Positions 28,778 to 39,850 of a DNA stretch of 64,000 nt are shown one piece after another. The translations under genes were made by a program, and so were the position numbers. Under the pieces are notes generated by a model. That model made no database searches and had not been told where the DNA came from. It worked only from the letters and a program-made list of their open reading frames with translations. The DNA is taken from assembly GCF_023556335.1 (NCBI RefSeq), contig NZ_JAIKTS010000001.1, positions 1,426,001 through 1,490,000 on the forward strand, read 5' to 3'. This DNA comes from Stenotrophomonas mori. GTDB lineage: Bacteria > Pseudomonadota > Gammaproteobacteria > Xanthomonadales > Xanthomonadaceae. How positions within the stretch are numbered: the first letter of the stretch is position 1; every line of letters begins with the position of its first letter.

Positions 28778-29569
28778 ATGAGCCAGAGCGCCCCCCTGAT
28801 CCACCCCACCGCGGTCGTCGATCCGGCGGCCCGGCTGGCCGACGATGTCCGCGTCGGGGCGTTCAGCCTGATCGGCGCCGATGTCGAGATCGGCGCCGGC
28901 ACCGTGGTCGGCCCGCACTGCAGCATCCACGGTCCCACCCGCATCGGCCGCGACAACCGCTTCATCGGCCACGCTGCCATCGGCGGCGAGCCGCAGGACA
29001 AGAAGTACGCCGGCGAGCGCACCGAGCTGGTGATCGGCGACCGCAACGTGTTCCGCGAATTCGTCACGGTCAACCGCGGCACCGCCGGTGGCGGCGGCCT
29101 CACCACCCTCGGCAACGACAACTGGCTGCTGGCCTACACCCACGTGGCCCACGATTGCCATGTCGCCGACCATTGCGTGTTCTCCAACAACACCACGCTG
29201 GCCGGCCATGTCAGCATCGGTAACTGGGTGATCATCAGCGGCTTCGCCGGCGCCCACCAGTTCTGCCGCATCGGCGACCACGCCTTCCTCGGCATGGGGG
29301 CGCTGTGCACCGGCGACATCCCGCCGTTCACCATGGTCGGCATCGACGGCCACGGGCGGCCGCGCGGCATCAACAGCGAAGGTCTGAAGCGGCGCGGCTT
29401 CGACGCCACCCGCATCAGCGCCATCAAGCGCGCGTACCGCACGCTGTACGTGGCCGGGATACCGCTGGCCGAAGCCAAGCAGCAGCTGGCCGAACAGGCG
29501 CGCGACAGCGACGACGTGCGGCAGATGCTGGAGTTCATCGAACACTCCGACCGTCCGCTGCAGCGATGA
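28778..29569 (+). CDS. lpxA: UDP-N-acetylglucosamine acyltransferase
   Basis: First step of lipid A synthesis: transfers a 3-hydroxyacyl chain from ACP to UDP-GlcNAc. It has 263 residues with left-handed helix repeats ([20 protein letters not shown] onward). The catalytic His is in [27 protein letters not shown], and [10 protein letters not shown] lies before it. The C-terminal helices begin about residue 195. TGGAG lies upstream. The stop overlaps the lpxB start by four bases. Confidence 0.96.
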   Translation: MSQSAPLIHPTAVVDPAARLADDVRVGAFSLIGADVEIGAGTVVGPHCSIHGPTRIGRDNRFIGHAAIGGEPQDKKYAGERTELVIGDRNVFREFVTVNRGTAGGGGLTTLGNDNWLLAYTHVAHDCHVADHCVFSNNTTLAGHVSIGNWVIISGFAGAHQFCRIGDHAFLGMGALCTGDIPPFTMVGIDGHGRPRGINSEGLKRRGFDATRISAIKRAYRTLYVAGIPLAEAKQQLAEQARDSDDVRQMLEFIEHSDRPLQR

Positions 29570-30825
29570 AGCCCAGCGGCGACAACGGAAGCGGCACCGG
29601 CCCGGCCCGCGCGCCGGGCCCGGCCACGCCTGCTCCCGGTGCCGCCACCGCGGGCCACGCGATCCGCCGCGCGCCGCGGATCGCGCTGGTCGCCGGCGAG
29701 ACCTCCGGGGACCTCCTCGGCGCAGGACTGATCGCCGGCCTGCGCCAGCGCTTCCCGGACGCCGAGTTCGCCGGAATAGGCGGCGACGCGATGCGCGATG
29801 CCGGCTGCCAGACCTGGTTCGACGCCAGCGAACTGGCGGTGATGGGCCTGACCGAGATCCTGCGCCACCTGCCGCGCCTGCTGAAGCTGCGCCGCGCGTT
29901 CCGCCAGCGCACCCTGGAGTGGCGCCCGGACGTGTTCATCGGCATCGACGCCCCCGATTTCAACCTCGGCGTGGAGCGCTGGCTCAAGCAGCGCGGCATC
30001 CGTACCGTGCATTACGTCAGCCCGTCGGTCTGGGCCTGGCGCGAGAAGCGCGCCGAGAAGATCGGCGCCAGCGCCGACCTGGTGCTGTGCCTGTTCCCGA
30101 TGGAGCCGCCGATCTACGCCCAGCATGGCGTCGATGCGCGTTTCGTCGGCCACCCCATGGCCGATGCCATCCCGCTGCACAGCGATCGCGCCGACGCCCG
30201 TACCCGACTCGCCCTGCCGGCCACCGCGCCGGTGCTGGCGGTGCTGCCCGGCAGCCGCCTGGGCGAGATCGGCCGGCTCGGCCCGGCCTTCTTCGAGGCC
30301 GCTTGGCAGGTGGCCGAGCGCATGCCCGAACTGCATATCGTGGTGCCCGCGGCCAACGCCGCCTGCCGCCGCCTGATCGACCAGCAGATCGCCGCTTCGG
30401 CGCTGCCCGCGGCACGCCTGCACGTGATCGACGGCCGCGCCCGCGACACGGTGACCGCCGCCGACGTGGTGCTGCTCGCCTCCGGCACCGCCACCCTGGA
30501 GACCATGCTGGTCAAGCGGCCGATGGTGGTCGGCTACCGGGTCGCCGCGCTCACCTACCGAATCGCCAAGGCGCTGAAGCTGGTCAAGGTGGACCGCTAT
30601 GCCCTGCCCAACGTGCTGGCCGGCCGCGACCTCGCCCCGGAGCTGATCCAGCACGACTGCACGCCGGAACGCCTGTCGGCGGCGGTGCTGGACTGGTTCC
30701 AGCGGCCCGACCGCGTGGCCGGGCTGCAGGACCCCTACCAGCGCCTGCACCTGCAGCTGCGCCAGGACGCCTCGGCGCGCGCCGCCGACGCGGTGGCCGG
30801 CCTGCTGGCCGCGCCCGCGGCATGA
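29566..30825 (+). CDS. lpxB: lipid-A-disaccharide synthase
   Basis: Joins lipid X and UDP-diacylglucosamine into the beta-1,6 disaccharide of lipid A; peripheral inner-membrane GT-B glycosyltransferase of 419 residues. Core segments are [54 protein letters not shown] and the C-terminal [22 protein letters not shown]. The first 36 residues are a Gly/Pro/Ala-rich low-complexity stretch not found in E. coli LpxB. The ATG at 29566 overlaps the lpxA stop, and no better start exists before IALVAG. Confidence 0.95.
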   Translation: MKPSGDNGSGTGPARAPGPATPAPGAATAGHAIRRAPRIALVAGETSGDLLGAGLIAGLRQRFPDAEFAGIGGDAMRDAGCQTWFDASELAVMGLTEILRHLPRLLKLRRAFRQRTLEWRPDVFIGIDAPDFNLGVERWLKQRGIRTVHYVSPSVWAWREKRAEKIGASADLVLCLFPMEPPIYAQHGVDARFVGHPMADAIPLHSDRADARTRLALPATAPVLAVLPGSRLGEIGRLGPAFFEAAWQVAERMPELHIVVPAANAACRRLIDQQIAASALPAARLHVIDGRARDTVTAADVVLLASGTATLETMLVKRPMVVGYRVAALTYRIAKALKLVKVDRYALPNVLAGRDLAPELIQHDCTPERLSAAVLDWFQRPDRVAGLQDPYQRLHLQLRQDASARAADAVAGLLAAPAA

Positions 30826-31487
30826 GCCGGCAGGGCCCTGCCATGGCGGCACTGCTGCTGTTCGACGACGCCGCGCTGGATGCGCGGCAGGCGCCGCGCC
30901 TGGTTGCGGGGGTCGACGAGGCCGGCCGCGGGCCGCTGGCCGGGCCGGTCGCCGTGGCCGCGGTGGTGTTCGATCCGCAACGGCCGCGCCTCAATGGCCT
31001 GGACGACTCCAAGGCGTTGACCGCCGCGCGCCGCGAGCAGCTCTACGAGCGCATTCTCGAGCGTGCGCTGGCCCACTGCATCGTGCTGGTGGAGGTGGCC
31101 GAGATCGACAGCCTGAACATCCTCCAGGCCACCCTGCAGGGCATGCGCCGGGCGGTGGAAGGGGTCGCCCACGTCGCCGGGTTCGCGCGCATCGACGGCA
31201 ACACGCTCCCCAAGGGCCTGCCGTGCCCGGCCGAAGCCCTGGTCGGCGGCGACGCTCTCGACCGCTCGATCATGGCCGCCTCGATCCTGGCCAAGGTCAG
31301 CCGTGACCGCTACATGCAGGCGCTGCACCTGCGCCACCCCGAGTACGGCTTCGCCCAGCACAAGGGCTACGGCACCCCGGCCCACCTGGCGGCGCTGAAG
31401 GCCCACGGCCCCTGCCCCGCGCACCGGCGCTCCTTCGCACCGGTGCGCCAGGCACTCGACGCGGCCCGCGGCCGGCCCCCAGGGTAA
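30822..31487 (+). CDS. rnhB: ribonuclease HII
   Basis: Removes ribonucleotides from DNA and degrades RNA in RNA-DNA hybrids, 221 residues. The acidic active site is seen in [16 protein letters not shown] (Asp, Glu) and [23 protein letters not shown] (Asp residues), with [18 protein letters not shown] at the C-terminal side. The ATG at 30822 overlaps the lpxB stop (ATGA); an internal ATG at 30843 (MAALLL) would remove seven residues. The lpxB-rnhB-dnaE order is conserved. Confidence 0.95.
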   Translation: MSRQGPAMAALLLFDDAALDARQAPRLVAGVDEAGRGPLAGPVAVAAVVFDPQRPRLNGLDDSKALTAARREQLYERILERALAHCIVLVEVAEIDSLNILQATLQGMRRAVEGVAHVAGFARIDGNTLPKGLPCPAEALVGGDALDRSIMAASILAKVSRDRYMQALHLRHPEYGFAQHKGYGTPAHLAALKAHGPCPAHRRSFAPVRQALDAARGRPPG

Positions 31488-31626
31488 GGTCGGGCGCCCG
31501 GCTCCCAGCGCCGCCGCGCGCACGCCTCCCGCGTGCGGGCCCGCACGGGCCCGCTCCGTCCCGCGGGCGGCCCTTGTTCCCCGTTCCCGCCGTCGCTACC
31601 CTGCTCCGGCAACCTTCTGGTCCGGC

Positions 31627-34600
31627 ATGTCCACTACTTCCCGCTTCGTCCATCTCCACGTCCACACCGAATTCTCGCTGGTGGACTCCACCCTCCGCGT
31701 GCCGGCCAAGCCGGACCAGGCCGACCCGGCGAAGGCCAAGCAGGCCAACCTCCTCAGCCGCTCGGTGGAGATGGGAGCGCCGGCGCTGGCGGTCACCGAC
31801 CTGAACAACCTGTTCGCGCTGGTGAAGTTCTACAAGGCCGCCGAGGGCGTGGGCATCAAGCCGATCGCCGGCGCCGACCTGCTGATCGCCGAGGACGGTC
31901 ACGCGCCCTGGCGCCTGACCCTGCTGTGCCGCGACCGCGAGGGCTACCTGAGCCTGTCGCGCCTGATCAGCCGCGCCTGGCTGGAAGGCCACCGCATGGA
32001 GGGCGGCGTGGCGGTGCATCCGCACTGGCTCAAGGAAGGCTGCCACAACCTGTTCGCGCTGGCCGGCCGCCAGAGCCTGGCCGGCCGCCTGGCCAGCGAG
32101 GGCCGCCACGACCTGGCCGAACAGCAGCTGGCCGACTGGCAGCGCGTGTTCGGCGATGGCCTGCACCTGGAGCTGACCCGCACCGGCCGCGACGGCGAGG
32201 AAGCCTTCAACCAGTTCGCGCTGATGGCCGCCGGCCAGCGCGGCCTGCCGGTGGTCGCCAGCAACGACGTGCGCTTCCTGTCGCCGGAGGACTTCGACGC
32301 CCACGAAGCGCGCGTGTGCATCTCCACCGGCCGCGTGCTGGACGACCCCAAGCGCCCGCGCGAGTACAGCCGCGAGCAGTACCTGAAGTCGCCCCAGCAG
32401 ATGTGCGAGCTGTTCGCCGACATCCCCGACGCCATCGACAACACCCTGGCGCTGGCGCAGCGCTGCAACCTGGAAATGCGGCTGGGCACCTACTTCCTGC
32501 CCAACTATCCGGTGCCCGACGACGAGACCCTGGATACCTGGATCCGGAAGATGTCGCGCGACGGCCTGGACGAGCGTCTGGAGAAGACCCCGCTGGCCCC
32601 GGGCATGCGCCGCGAGGACTACGTCGCGCGGCTGGAGTTCGAGCTCGACACCATCATCAAGATGGGCTTCCCCGGCTACTTCCTGATCGTGGCCGACTTC
32701 ATCCAGTGGGGAAAGAACCAGGGCATCCCGATCGGCCCGGGCCGCGGCTCGGGCGCCGGCTCGCTGGTGGCCTGGGCGCTGAAGATCACCGACCTGGACC
32801 CGCTGCCGTACAACCTGCTGTTCGAGCGCTTCCTCAACCCGGAGCGGGTGTCGATGCCCGACTTCGACATCGACTTCTGCATGGACCGGCGCGACGAGGT
32901 GATCGACTATGTCGCGCGCAAGTACGGCCGCGAACGCGTCAGCCAGATCATCACCTACGGCACCATGGCCGCCAAGGCGGTGGTGCGCGACTCCGGACGC
33001 GTGCTCGGGCTGCCGTACGGCCTGGTCGACGGCGTGTCCAAGCTGATCCCCAACATCCTCGGCATCGGCCTGAAGGACGCGCTGGGCCGGGGCAAGGAAG
33101 GCGCGGATTCAGAAATGGCCTCGGCCGAACTGATCCAGCGCTACACCAGCGAGGACGACGTCCGCGACCTGATCGACCTGGCCCTGCAGCTGGAGGACCT
33201 GACCCGCAACGCCGGCAAGCACGCCGGCGGCGTGGTGATCGGGCCCGAGCCGCTGAGCGAGTTCTGCCCGCTGTACGCCGAACACGACGAGGGCAGCCTG
33301 GGCAAGAACCCGGTCACCCAGTTCGACAAGAACGACGTCGAGGAAGTCGGCCTGGTGAAGTTCGACTTCCTCGGCCTGCGCACGCTGACCATCATCGACT
33401 GGGCGGTGAAGGCGATCAACAAGCGCCATGAGCGCGCCGGCATCCCGCCGGTGGACATCGCCACCATCCCGCTCGACGACGCCCCGACCTATACCGGCGT
33501 ATTCGCCAACGGCAACACCGGCGCGGTGTTCCAGTTCGAATCCTCGGGCATGCGCCGCCTGCTCAAGGACGCGCGGCCGGACCGGTTCGAGGACCTGATC
33601 GCCCTGGTGTCGCTGTACCGTCCCGGGCCGATGGACCTGATCCCGTCGTTCAACGCGCGCAAGCACGGGCAGGAGGAGATCGTCTATCCCGACCCGCGCA
33701 CCGAGGCCATCCTGAGCGACACCTACGGCATCATGGTGTACCAGGAGCAGGTGATGCAGATGGCGCAGATCGTCGGCGGCTACTCGCTGGGCGGCGCCGA
33801 CCTGCTGCGCCGCGCGATGGGCAAGAAGGTGCCGGCGGAAATGGCCAAGCACCGCGAGATCTTCCGCGAGGGCGCGGCCAAGGGCGGCGTCGACGGCCCC
33901 AAGGCCGACGAGATCTTCGACCTGATGGAGAAGTTCGCCGGCTACGGCTTCAACAAGTCGCACGCCGCCGCGTATGCCCTGGTCAGCTACCAGACCGCCT
34001 GGCTCAAGCGCCACTACCCCGCCGAGTTCATGGCCGCGACCCTCTCCTCGGACATGGACAACACCGACAAGGTGGTCGGCTTCCTCGCCGAGGTGCGCAA
34101 CCTCGGCCTGAGCGTGCTGCCGCCGCGGGTCAACGAATCGGCCTACATGTTCGAAGCCGCCGGCCCGGACACCATCCGCTACGGGCTGGGGGCGATCAAG
34201 GGCGTCGGCCAGGCCGCCTGCGAAGCGGTGGTCGCCGAGCGCCAGCGCGGCGGCGAGTTCGCCACGCTGCTGGACTTCTGCACCCGCGTGGAGAGCGCCA
34301 AGCTCAACCGCCGCACCTTGGAGGCGATGATCCTGTGCGGCGCGCTCGACGGCCTGGGCCGCAACCGCGCCTCGCTGATGCTGCAGCTGCCGGAAGTGCT
34401 CAAGGCCACCGACCAGATGGCGCGCGAGAAGGCCTCCGGACAGAATTCGCTGTTCGGCGCCCCCGACCCGGTCAACTCGGCCGCGCGGCTGGAGCTGCCG
34501 GAAAGCCGCGAGTGGCCCGTGGCGCAGCTGCTCAACGGCGAGCGCGAGACCCTCGGTTTCTACCTCAGCGGGCACCCCTTCGACCCGTATGCCGAGGACG

Positions 34601-35217
34601 TCAAGGAGCTGGTCGGCACCGACCTGGGCGCGCTGGACAAGCTGGTCGCGCCGGCCCCGCCGCCGCGCGACGGTGAGAAGCGCGGCTGGCGCCAGGAGAG
34701 CCAGGTGATCCTGGCCGGCATGGTCGTGGGCGTGCGCCGCAAGGGCGACAGCCAGGTCTTCATGCAGCTGGAGGATGGCAAGGGCCGGGTGGAATGCAGC
34801 GCCTTTTCCGATGGCCTGGCCGAATTCGGCCACCTGATGACCAAGGACCGCATCCTGGTGGTCAAGGGCGGTCTGCGCGAGGACGAGTTCAACGGCGGCT
34901 ATGCGCTGCGCATCCGCCAGTGCTGGGACTTCGAGCAGCTGTGCGCCGACCATGCGGTGCGCCTGTCGCTGCGCGTGGACGGCCGCGGCGGCCCGATCTG
35001 GCAGCGGATCGACCCCCTGCTGGCGGCCCACCGCCCCGGACGCACGCCGCTGCGGCTGGACCTGCTGCTGCAGGGGACGGACGGCGGCATCGCCGGCATG
35101 CTCGACCTGGGCGGCGGCGGTGCGATCCGCGCCAGCACCCAGCTGCTCGACGCCCTGCGCGAAGACCCGGCGGTACGCCGCGTCAAGCTGGCCTACAGCC
35201 CGCCCTGGGCCACCTGA
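31627..35217 (+). CDS. dnaE: DNA polymerase III alpha subunit
   Basis: Replicative polymerase catalytic subunit of 1196 residues. The N-terminal PHP domain has [16 protein letters not shown], but the following metal motif reads [14 protein letters not shown] where active PHP domains have TDHGN, so it is probably inactive, as in E. coli. The polymerase site includes [14 protein letters not shown] and the aspartates of PDFDIDFC at about 411-418. The clamp-binding peptide QNSLFG is at 939-944. An OB domain ([25 protein letters not shown]) follows at about 1030. It has its own upstream gap of 139 bases after rnhB. Confidence 0.97.
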   Translation: MSTTSRFVHLHVHTEFSLVDSTLRVPAKPDQADPAKAKQANLLSRSVEMGAPALAVTDLNNLFALVKFYKAAEGVGIKPIAGADLLIAEDGHAPWRLTLLCRDREGYLSLSRLISRAWLEGHRMEGGVAVHPHWLKEGCHNLFALAGRQSLAGRLASEGRHDLAEQQLADWQRVFGDGLHLELTRTGRDGEEAFNQFALMAAGQRGLPVVASNDVRFLSPEDFDAHEARVCISTGRVLDDPKRPREYSREQYLKSPQQMCELFADIPDAIDNTLALAQRCNLEMRLGTYFLPNYPVPDDETLDTWIRKMSRDGLDERLEKTPLAPGMRREDYVARLEFELDTIIKMGFPGYFLIVADFIQWGKNQGIPIGPGRGSGAGSLVAWALKITDLDPLPYNLLFERFLNPERVSMPDFDIDFCMDRRDEVIDYVARKYGRERVSQIITYGTMAAKAVVRDSGRVLGLPYGLVDGVSKLIPNILGIGLKDALGRGKEGADSEMASAELIQRYTSEDDVRDLIDLALQLEDLTRNAGKHAGGVVIGPEPLSEFCPLYAEHDEGSLGKNPVTQFDKNDVEEVGLVKFDFLGLRTLTIIDWAVKAINKRHERAGIPPVDIATIPLDDAPTYTGVFANGNTGAVFQFESSGMRRLLKDARPDRFEDLIALVSLYRPGPMDLIPSFNARKHGQEEIVYPDPRTEAILSDTYGIMVYQEQVMQMAQIVGGYSLGGADLLRRAMGKKVPAEMAKHREIFREGAAKGGVDGPKADEIFDLMEKFAGYGFNKSHAAAYALVSYQTAWLKRHYPAEFMAATLSSDMDNTDKVVGFLAEVRNLGLSVLPPRVNESAYMFEAAGPDTIRYGLGAIKGVGQAACEAVVAERQRGGEFATLLDFCTRVESAKLNRRTLEAMILCGALDGLGRNRASLMLQLPEVLKATDQMAREKASGQNSLFGAPDPVNSAARLELPESREWPVAQLLNGERETLGFYLSGHPFDPYAEDVKELVGTDLGALDKLVAPAPPPRDGEKRGWRQESQVILAGMVVGVRRKGDSQVFMQLEDGKGRVECSAFSDGLAEFGHLMTKDRILVVKGGLREDEFNGGYALRIRQCWDFEQLCADHAVRLSLRVDGRGGPIWQRIDPLLAAHRPGRTPLRLDLLLQGTDGGIAGMLDLGGGGAIRASTQLLDALREDPAVRRVKLAYSPPWAT

Positions 35218-35243
35218 GGCGCCGCATGGCCTGCCGCCTCCCC

Positions 35244-35263
35244 GCGCCGGAGCGTTCCGGCGC
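35244..35263 (+). terminator. hairpin after dnaE
   Basis: GCGCCGGA, loop GCGT, TCCGGCGC form a perfect 8-bp stem 26 bases after the dnaE stop. There is no T-tract. Confidence 0.4.
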
Positions 35264-35350
35264 CGGCCATACGGCATCCGGACGGACGCGTACGGGTTGC
35301 GCGAACGCGTTCGGCTACACTTCCTCCCTTTACATTCAAGACGGTTTCCG

Positions 35351-36310
35351 ATGAATCCGAACTACCTCGATTTCGAGCAGCCCATCGCCGATCTGGAAGC
35401 CAAGATCCAGGACCTGCGCAGTGCCAGCGCCGGCCCGGCGGTCAATGTCGAGACGGAAGTCCGGACCCTGGAGGACAAGCTGCGGCTGCGCACTGCGCAG
35501 ATCTTCCGCAACCTCTCCTCGTGGCAGGTCCTGCAGGTGGCCCGGCATCCGTCGCGCCCCTACACGATGGATTACATCGGCATCTTCTGCGACGAGTTCC
35601 AGGAACTGGCCGGCGACCGCGCGTTCGCCGACGACAAGGCGATCGTCGGCGGCCTGGCCCGCATCGACGGCCGCCCGGTGATGCTGATCGGCCACCAGAA
35701 GGGCCGCGACACCAAGGAAAAGATCAAGCGCAACTTCGGCATGCCCAAGCCCGAGGGCTACCGCAAGGCCCTGCGCCTGATGAAGCTCGCCGAGCGCTTC
35801 AAGCTGCCGGTGCTGACCCTGATCGACACCGCCGGCGCCTGGCCGGGCATCGACGCCGAGGAGCGCGGCCAGTCCGAAGCCATCGCCCGCAACCTGATGG
35901 AAATGGCCGAGCTGAAGGTCCCGGTGATCTGCACCGTGATCGGCGAAGGCGGTTCCGGCGGCGCGCTGGCACTGGGCGTGGGCGACCGCACGGTGATGCT
36001 CGAGTACAGCGTCTATTCGACCATCAGCCCGGAAGGCTGCGCCTCGATCCTGTGGAAGGACGCCGGCAAGAGCAAGGAGGCCGCCGAACAGCTGGGCATG
36101 ACCGCGCCGCGCCTGAAGAGCCTGGGGCTGGTGGACAAGGTCGTGCGCGAACCGATCGGCGGCGCCCACCGCAATCCGCGGCAGATGGGCCGGCGCCTGA
36201 AGGCCGTGCTGCTCAACGAGCTGGATGCGCTGGAGAAGCTTCCGCTCGACGAACTGCTGGCCAGGCGCTACGCGCGCCTGCGCGGCTACGGCACCTACGC
36301 GGCCGCCTGA
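35351..36310 (+). CDS. accA: acetyl-CoA carboxylase carboxyltransferase subunit alpha
   Basis: Forms malonyl-CoA with AccD in the first committed step of fatty-acid synthesis, 319 residues. It begins [19 protein letters not shown], followed by [43 protein letters not shown] and the active-site region FIDTAGAYPG-like [23 protein letters not shown] with [15 protein letters not shown]. It ends the long plus-strand block. TACACT 30 bases upstream of the ATG is a possible -10 element. Confidence 0.97.
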   Translation: MNPNYLDFEQPIADLEAKIQDLRSASAGPAVNVETEVRTLEDKLRLRTAQIFRNLSSWQVLQVARHPSRPYTMDYIGIFCDEFQELAGDRAFADDKAIVGGLARIDGRPVMLIGHQKGRDTKEKIKRNFGMPKPEGYRKALRLMKLAERFKLPVLTLIDTAGAWPGIDAEERGQSEAIARNLMEMAELKVPVICTVIGEGGSGGALALGVGDRTVMLEYSVYSTISPEGCASILWKDAGKSKEAAEQLGMTAPRLKSLGLVDKVVREPIGGAHRNPRQMGRRLKAVLLNELDALEKLPLDELLARRYARLRGYGTYAAA

Positions 36311-36988
36311 GCCCGTTGCGGGGCTGGACGGGCCAAGCCCCGCTCTCCCCTGCACACCCTCTGCGGCGTGCACATAGCGTGCAGCGGGCGGCGTCGGTAA
36401 CGGCCCCCTGCTGCGGGCGTTCCCGCACCTGGCCGTGCGGCTCCCTGGCATCGCCGGGGACGGCCGGAACGGCGTCTCCGATAGCGGGCGGTACGGCCCG
36501 CAACCGGGCACACGCGCGGCTCACCGGACAACCGGTCCTCGCGCCCTGCCAGCAGCGGGCATGCCGGCACCGCGGCGCCCCCTATCCGGAAAACACCGCC
36601 CCACCGGCACCCCCGCGCTGTGTCCGGGATGCCGGAGCCGGCCAGCGCGCAAAGGGACAGCGCTGGCGCCCGTCGGGCACCGCATCTCCGGGAGGCGGAT
36701 CACCGGCGTACCCGGCGCCTCCCTCCGTTCTTCCATCAAAGCCGGCTGCGACGACGGATCCGCACGCTGAAGCACAGCGGCGACGGCGGAACCGTCCTGC
36801 CTGCCCTGCGCCGCCCGCCCCACCCCTCCGGCGAGAAGGCGGCACCCGGGCCAGGCCTTGCCGGCGCAGCGGATGGAGCCAGTGCCCGGCTGCGCTGCAG
36901 CCAGGCGCCGCGACCGGACCGCCCGGCACGGCACACGTGGAGCACGCGGACGCGGCGCGCGCGACCGGCGGCCGGCTGGCCGCCGCCC
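36311..36988. other. 678-bp gene-free spacer between convergent accA and the HemJ-like gene
   Basis: I find no credible gene, RNA gene or mobile element here. Open frames exist on both strands, as expected at this GC content, but none has a recognisable domain, ribosome site or typical codon-position pattern. It may be decayed sequence. Confidence 0.6.
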
Positions 36989-37417
36989 TCAGAACGGCTT
37001 GCCGAGCACCAGGTAGACGACCGCGATGAACAGCAGCAGCGGCAGTTCGTTGAACCAGCGCAGCGCACGCGACGAGGGCAGCCCCCGCCCCTTGGCCAGC
37101 CCCTTCAACCAGCGGCCGGTGACCACGAAATACACCAGCAGCAGCACCACCAGCCCAAGCTTGGCATGCAGCCAGCCGGTGCCCTTGCCGACACCGAAAT
37201 GCAGCCACAGCGCCAGGCCCAGCAGGAAGGCCAGGCCGAACATGACATGCCCGAACCGGTACAGCCGCCGTCCCATCAGCTGCAGCCGCTCGGCGACCTG
37301 CGCCTGCGCGCCGGCCTCGGCCAGGTTGACCAGGATCCGCGGCAGGTAGAACACCGCGGCCATCCACGCCATCACGAAGACCACGTGGAAGGTTTTCACC
37401 CAGAGGTACGACTGCAT
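36989..37417 (-). CDS. HemJ/CopD-like membrane protein
   Basis: A 142-residue protein with four hydrophobic segments. The N-terminal MQSYLWVKTFHVVFVMAWMAAVFYLPRILV resembles HemJ (protoporphyrinogen IX oxidase, UPF0093), including the conserved His in the first helix. A second His lies in TGWLHAKLGLVVLLL, again at a HemJ-like position. HemJ oxidises protoporphyrinogen in haem synthesis in bacteria lacking HemG and HemY. Assignment to HemJ or to the wider CopD-like group cannot be settled by eye. The ATG at 37417 was chosen because the upstream in-frame start adds only a basic stretch. Confidence 0.7.
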   Translation of the reverse strand: MQSYLWVKTFHVVFVMAWMAAVFYLPRILVNLAEAGAQAQVAERLQLMGRRLYRFGHVMFGLAFLLGLALWLHFGVGKGTGWLHAKLGLVVLLLVYFVVTGRWLKGLAKGRGLPSSRALRWFNELPLLLFIAVVYLVLGKPF

Positions 37418-37479
37418 GCGCTGGCTCCATCGGCGGCGTAGGATGGCCGCATTTTCGCCCATCCGCCGCCTTCACGCAC

Positions 37480-38076
37480 ATGCAGGAAAAACACTACGAC
37501 GCCGCCTACTTCCAGCGCTGGTACCGCAGCGGCGACCTCGGTGGACCGGCGCGCCTGGCGCGCAAGGTGCAGCTCGCCGTGGCCGCGGCCGAGTACTACC
37601 TGGAGCGCCCCGTGCGCAGCGTGCTGGACATCGGCTGCGGCGAAGGCGCCTGGCGGGCGCCACTGCTGAAGCTGCGGCCGGCGCTGCGCTACCTGGGCTT
37701 CGACGGCAGCGAGTACGCGGTGCGGCGGCATGGCGCCCGCCGCAACCTGCACCTGGCGCGCTTCGGCGATTTCCAGTGGCTGCGCCCGTGTGCGCCGGTG
37801 GACTTGCTGGTGTGCTCGGACGTCATGCACTACGTGCCCAGCCGCGAGCTGCGGCAGGGCCTGGCCGGCCTGGCCGAGCTGTGCGGCGGGGTGGCCTTCC
37901 TGGAGACCTTCAGCGTCGAGGACGCCTTCCAGGGCGACCGCGAGGGTTTCCAGCCGCGTACCGCGGCGTGGTACCGCCGCCAGCTGCGCGGCGTCGGCTT
38001 CCGCGCGGTGGGCTCGCACTGCTGGCTGGGCCCGGCGTTCGACGACGACGTGGCCGCCCTGGAAGGCGGCCGCTGA
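37480..38076 (+). CDS. class I SAM-dependent methyltransferase
   Basis: A 198-residue protein with the SAM-binding motif VLDIGCGEGAWRAPLLKL near residues 48-65, an acidic second motif YLGFDGSEYA, and VDLLVCSDVMHYVP as motif III/post-III. No signal peptide or membrane segment is seen. The N-terminal HYDAAYFQRWYRSGDLGG resembles small methyltransferases of the trans-aconitate/UbiE-like group, but the substrate is unknown. It is divergent from the HemJ-like gene and 81 bases before phaZ. Confidence 0.85.
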   Translation: MQEKHYDAAYFQRWYRSGDLGGPARLARKVQLAVAAAEYYLERPVRSVLDIGCGEGAWRAPLLKLRPALRYLGFDGSEYAVRRHGARRNLHLARFGDFQWLRPCAPVDLLVCSDVMHYVPSRELRQGLAGLAELCGGVAFLETFSVEDAFQGDREGFQPRTAAWYRRQLRGVGFRAVGSHCWLGPAFDDDVAALEGGR

Positions 38077-38118
38077 CGCCGGCCGGCTCTCCGGCCCCGG
38101 CCGGGCCGGCTTTGCGCT

Positions 38119-38132
38119 ATGCTGCGCAGCAT
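38119..38132. promoter_or_regulatory. 14-bp palindrome upstream of phaZ
   Basis: ATGCTGCGCAGCAT is a perfect palindrome 26 bases before the phaZ ATG. It contains CTGC/GCAG, the half-sites reported for PhaR repressors in other bacteria, but without the usual spacer. It could be an operator; the region also holds CATATGACCGTACATATC with its own dyad character. Confidence 0.35.
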
Positions 38133-38157
38133 CATATGACCGTACATATCGACCGGC

Positions 38158-39480
38158 ATGCTCTATCAACTGCATGAGATGACCCGCAACCTGCTGGCGC
38201 CCTGGGTCCACCAGGCTCAGGCCAATGCGGCGTTCTTCAACAACCCGGGGCACTGGTGGTCGTCGATGCCCGGGGCCGACCGGCTGGCGGCGATGAACGA
38301 GCTGTTCCACCGCATCGGCAAGGACTACGAAAAGCCGGAGTGGGACATCCACGAGCTGGAGCTGGACGGCGAGATCGTCCCCATCGCCCAGCTCACCGAG
38401 ATCGAGAAGCCCTTCTGCCGGCTGCTGCGCTTCAAGCGCCACAGCAACGAGAGCACCCGGGTGGAGGCGCTGCTGGCGCAGCCCGCGGTCCTCGTGGTGG
38501 CGCCGCTGTCCGGGCATCACGCCACCCTGCTGCGCGACACCGTGCGCACCCTGCTGCGCGATCACCGGGTGTATGTCACCGACTGGATCGATGCGCGCAT
38601 GGTGCCGGTGGAACAGGGCGAGTTCGGGCTGGACGACTACATCGGCTACGTGCAGGAATTCATCCGCCACCTGGGCGCCGAGAACGTGCACGTGGTCAGC
38701 GTCTGCCAGCCGACCGTGCCGGTGCTGGCGGCGGTGTCGCTGATGGCCGGCCGCGGCGAGGCCACCCCGCGCTCGCTGGTGATGATGGGCGGCCCGATCG
38801 ATGCCCGCTGCAGCCCGACCGCGGTCAACAACCTGGCCACGCGCAACCCGCTGTCATGGTTCGAGAACAACGTCATCCACACGGTGCCGGCGCCCTATCC
38901 GGGCCAGGGCCGCCGCGTGTACCCTGGGTTCCTGCAGCACACCGGGTTCGTGGCGATGAACCCCAGCCGCCACCTGATGTCGCACTGGGATTTCTATACC
39001 GACCTGGTCAAGGGCGACATGGACGACGCCAACGCCCACCGCCGCTTCTACGACGAGTACAACGCGGTGCTGGACATGCCGGCGCAGTTCTACCTTGACA
39101 CCATCCGCGTGGTGTTCCAGGAGTTCCTGCTGCCGCGCGGCGAATGGCGGGTACGCGGCGAGCGCGTGGATCCGTCGGCGATCCGCGATACCGCGCTGCT
39201 GAGCATCGAGGGCGAGCTGGACGACATCGCCGGGCTGGGCCAGACCGAGGCCGCGCAGAAGCTGTGCACCGGCATCCCGGCGGCACGCCGCGAGCACTTC
39301 ATCGTCGAGGGGGCCGGCCACTACGGCATCTTCAGCGGCCGTCGCTGGCGCGAGGTCGTCTACCCGCGGGTACGCGACTTCTTCATTGCCCAGTCGCAAC
39401 CGGCGGCCGCAGGCAGGAAGGCACGCAAGTCGTCCGACGCCAGCAACGTCACCGCGCTGCCGCGCCGCGCGCAGCGCTGA
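38158..39480 (+). CDS. phaZ: intracellular polyhydroxyalkanoate depolymerase
   Basis: Degrades stored PHB/PHA granules in the cytoplasm. It has 440 residues and no signal peptide. The nucleophile is a cysteine in SVCQPTVP at residue 183, with Asp355 (GELDDIAG) and His388 (GAGHYGIFSG). These numbers coincide with the catalytic triad reported for Ralstonia eutropha PhaZ1 (Cys183, Asp355, His388), which makes the assignment strong. The N-terminal MLYQLHEMTRNLLAPW is also characteristic. No phaC or phasin gene is in the window. The C-terminal 30 residues are basic and variable. Confidence 0.92.
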   Translation: MLYQLHEMTRNLLAPWVHQAQANAAFFNNPGHWWSSMPGADRLAAMNELFHRIGKDYEKPEWDIHELELDGEIVPIAQLTEIEKPFCRLLRFKRHSNESTRVEALLAQPAVLVVAPLSGHHATLLRDTVRTLLRDHRVYVTDWIDARMVPVEQGEFGLDDYIGYVQEFIRHLGAENVHVVSVCQPTVPVLAAVSLMAGRGEATPRSLVMMGGPIDARCSPTAVNNLATRNPLSWFENNVIHTVPAPYPGQGRRVYPGFLQHTGFVAMNPSRHLMSHWDFYTDLVKGDMDDANAHRRFYDEYNAVLDMPAQFYLDTIRVVFQEFLLPRGEWRVRGERVDPSAIRDTALLSIEGELDDIAGLGQTEAAQKLCTGIPAARREHFIVEGAGHYGIFSGRRWREVVYPRVRDFFIAQSQPAAAGRKARKSSDASNVTALPRRAQR

Positions 39481-39534
39481 CCCGCCGCCTGCCGCGGGCA
39501 CCGAACCCGCGGTGCACCGGCGACGGCACCGGCG

Positions 39535-39849
39535 TCATGAGACCGCCTTCAGGCCGACCACGCCGACCACGATCACGGCCACGCTCAGCAACCGCGCCGG
39601 ACGGCGCGATTCGCCGAAGAACAGCATGCCCACCAGGACCGCCGCGGCCGTCCCCAGGCCGACCCACACCGCATAGGCCACGCTCAGCTGGAGGTAGCGG
39701 AAGGACTGGTAGAGCAGCACGAACGACGCGGCGAATCCACCGACGTACAGCACGCCGTTGAGCAGGCTCCGGCGCCCGCTGTAGCGCGTCAGCCCGATCA
39801 CGCCCACCGTCTCCATCAGCGCACCGGCGACCACGAGGAACCAGCCCAT
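39535..39849 (-). CDS. small multidrug resistance protein, second of a pair (YkkD-like)
   Basis: A 104-residue protein with four membrane helices. The conserved membrane Glu is residue 13 in GALMETVGVIGLTRYS, and the family block LSVAYAVWVGLGTAAAVLVGMLFFGE is clear. It starts one base after the stop of the other SMR gene, so the two are made together and probably form a heterodimeric proton-coupled exporter like YkkCD. The substrate is unknown; cationic drugs or guanidinium-type compounds are typical for SMR proteins. Confidence 0.88.
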   Translation of the reverse strand: MGWFLVVAGALMETVGVIGLTRYSGRRSLLNGVLYVGGFAASFVLLYQSFRYLQLSVAYAVWVGLGTAAAVLVGMLFFGESRRPARLLSVAVIVVGVVGLKAVS

Positions 39850-39850
39850 T

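Noticed and set aside
36311..36988. Several 90-140 codon open frames in the spacer after accA
   Set aside because: No domain, no start signal, and both strands are equally open, as expected by chance at this GC content.
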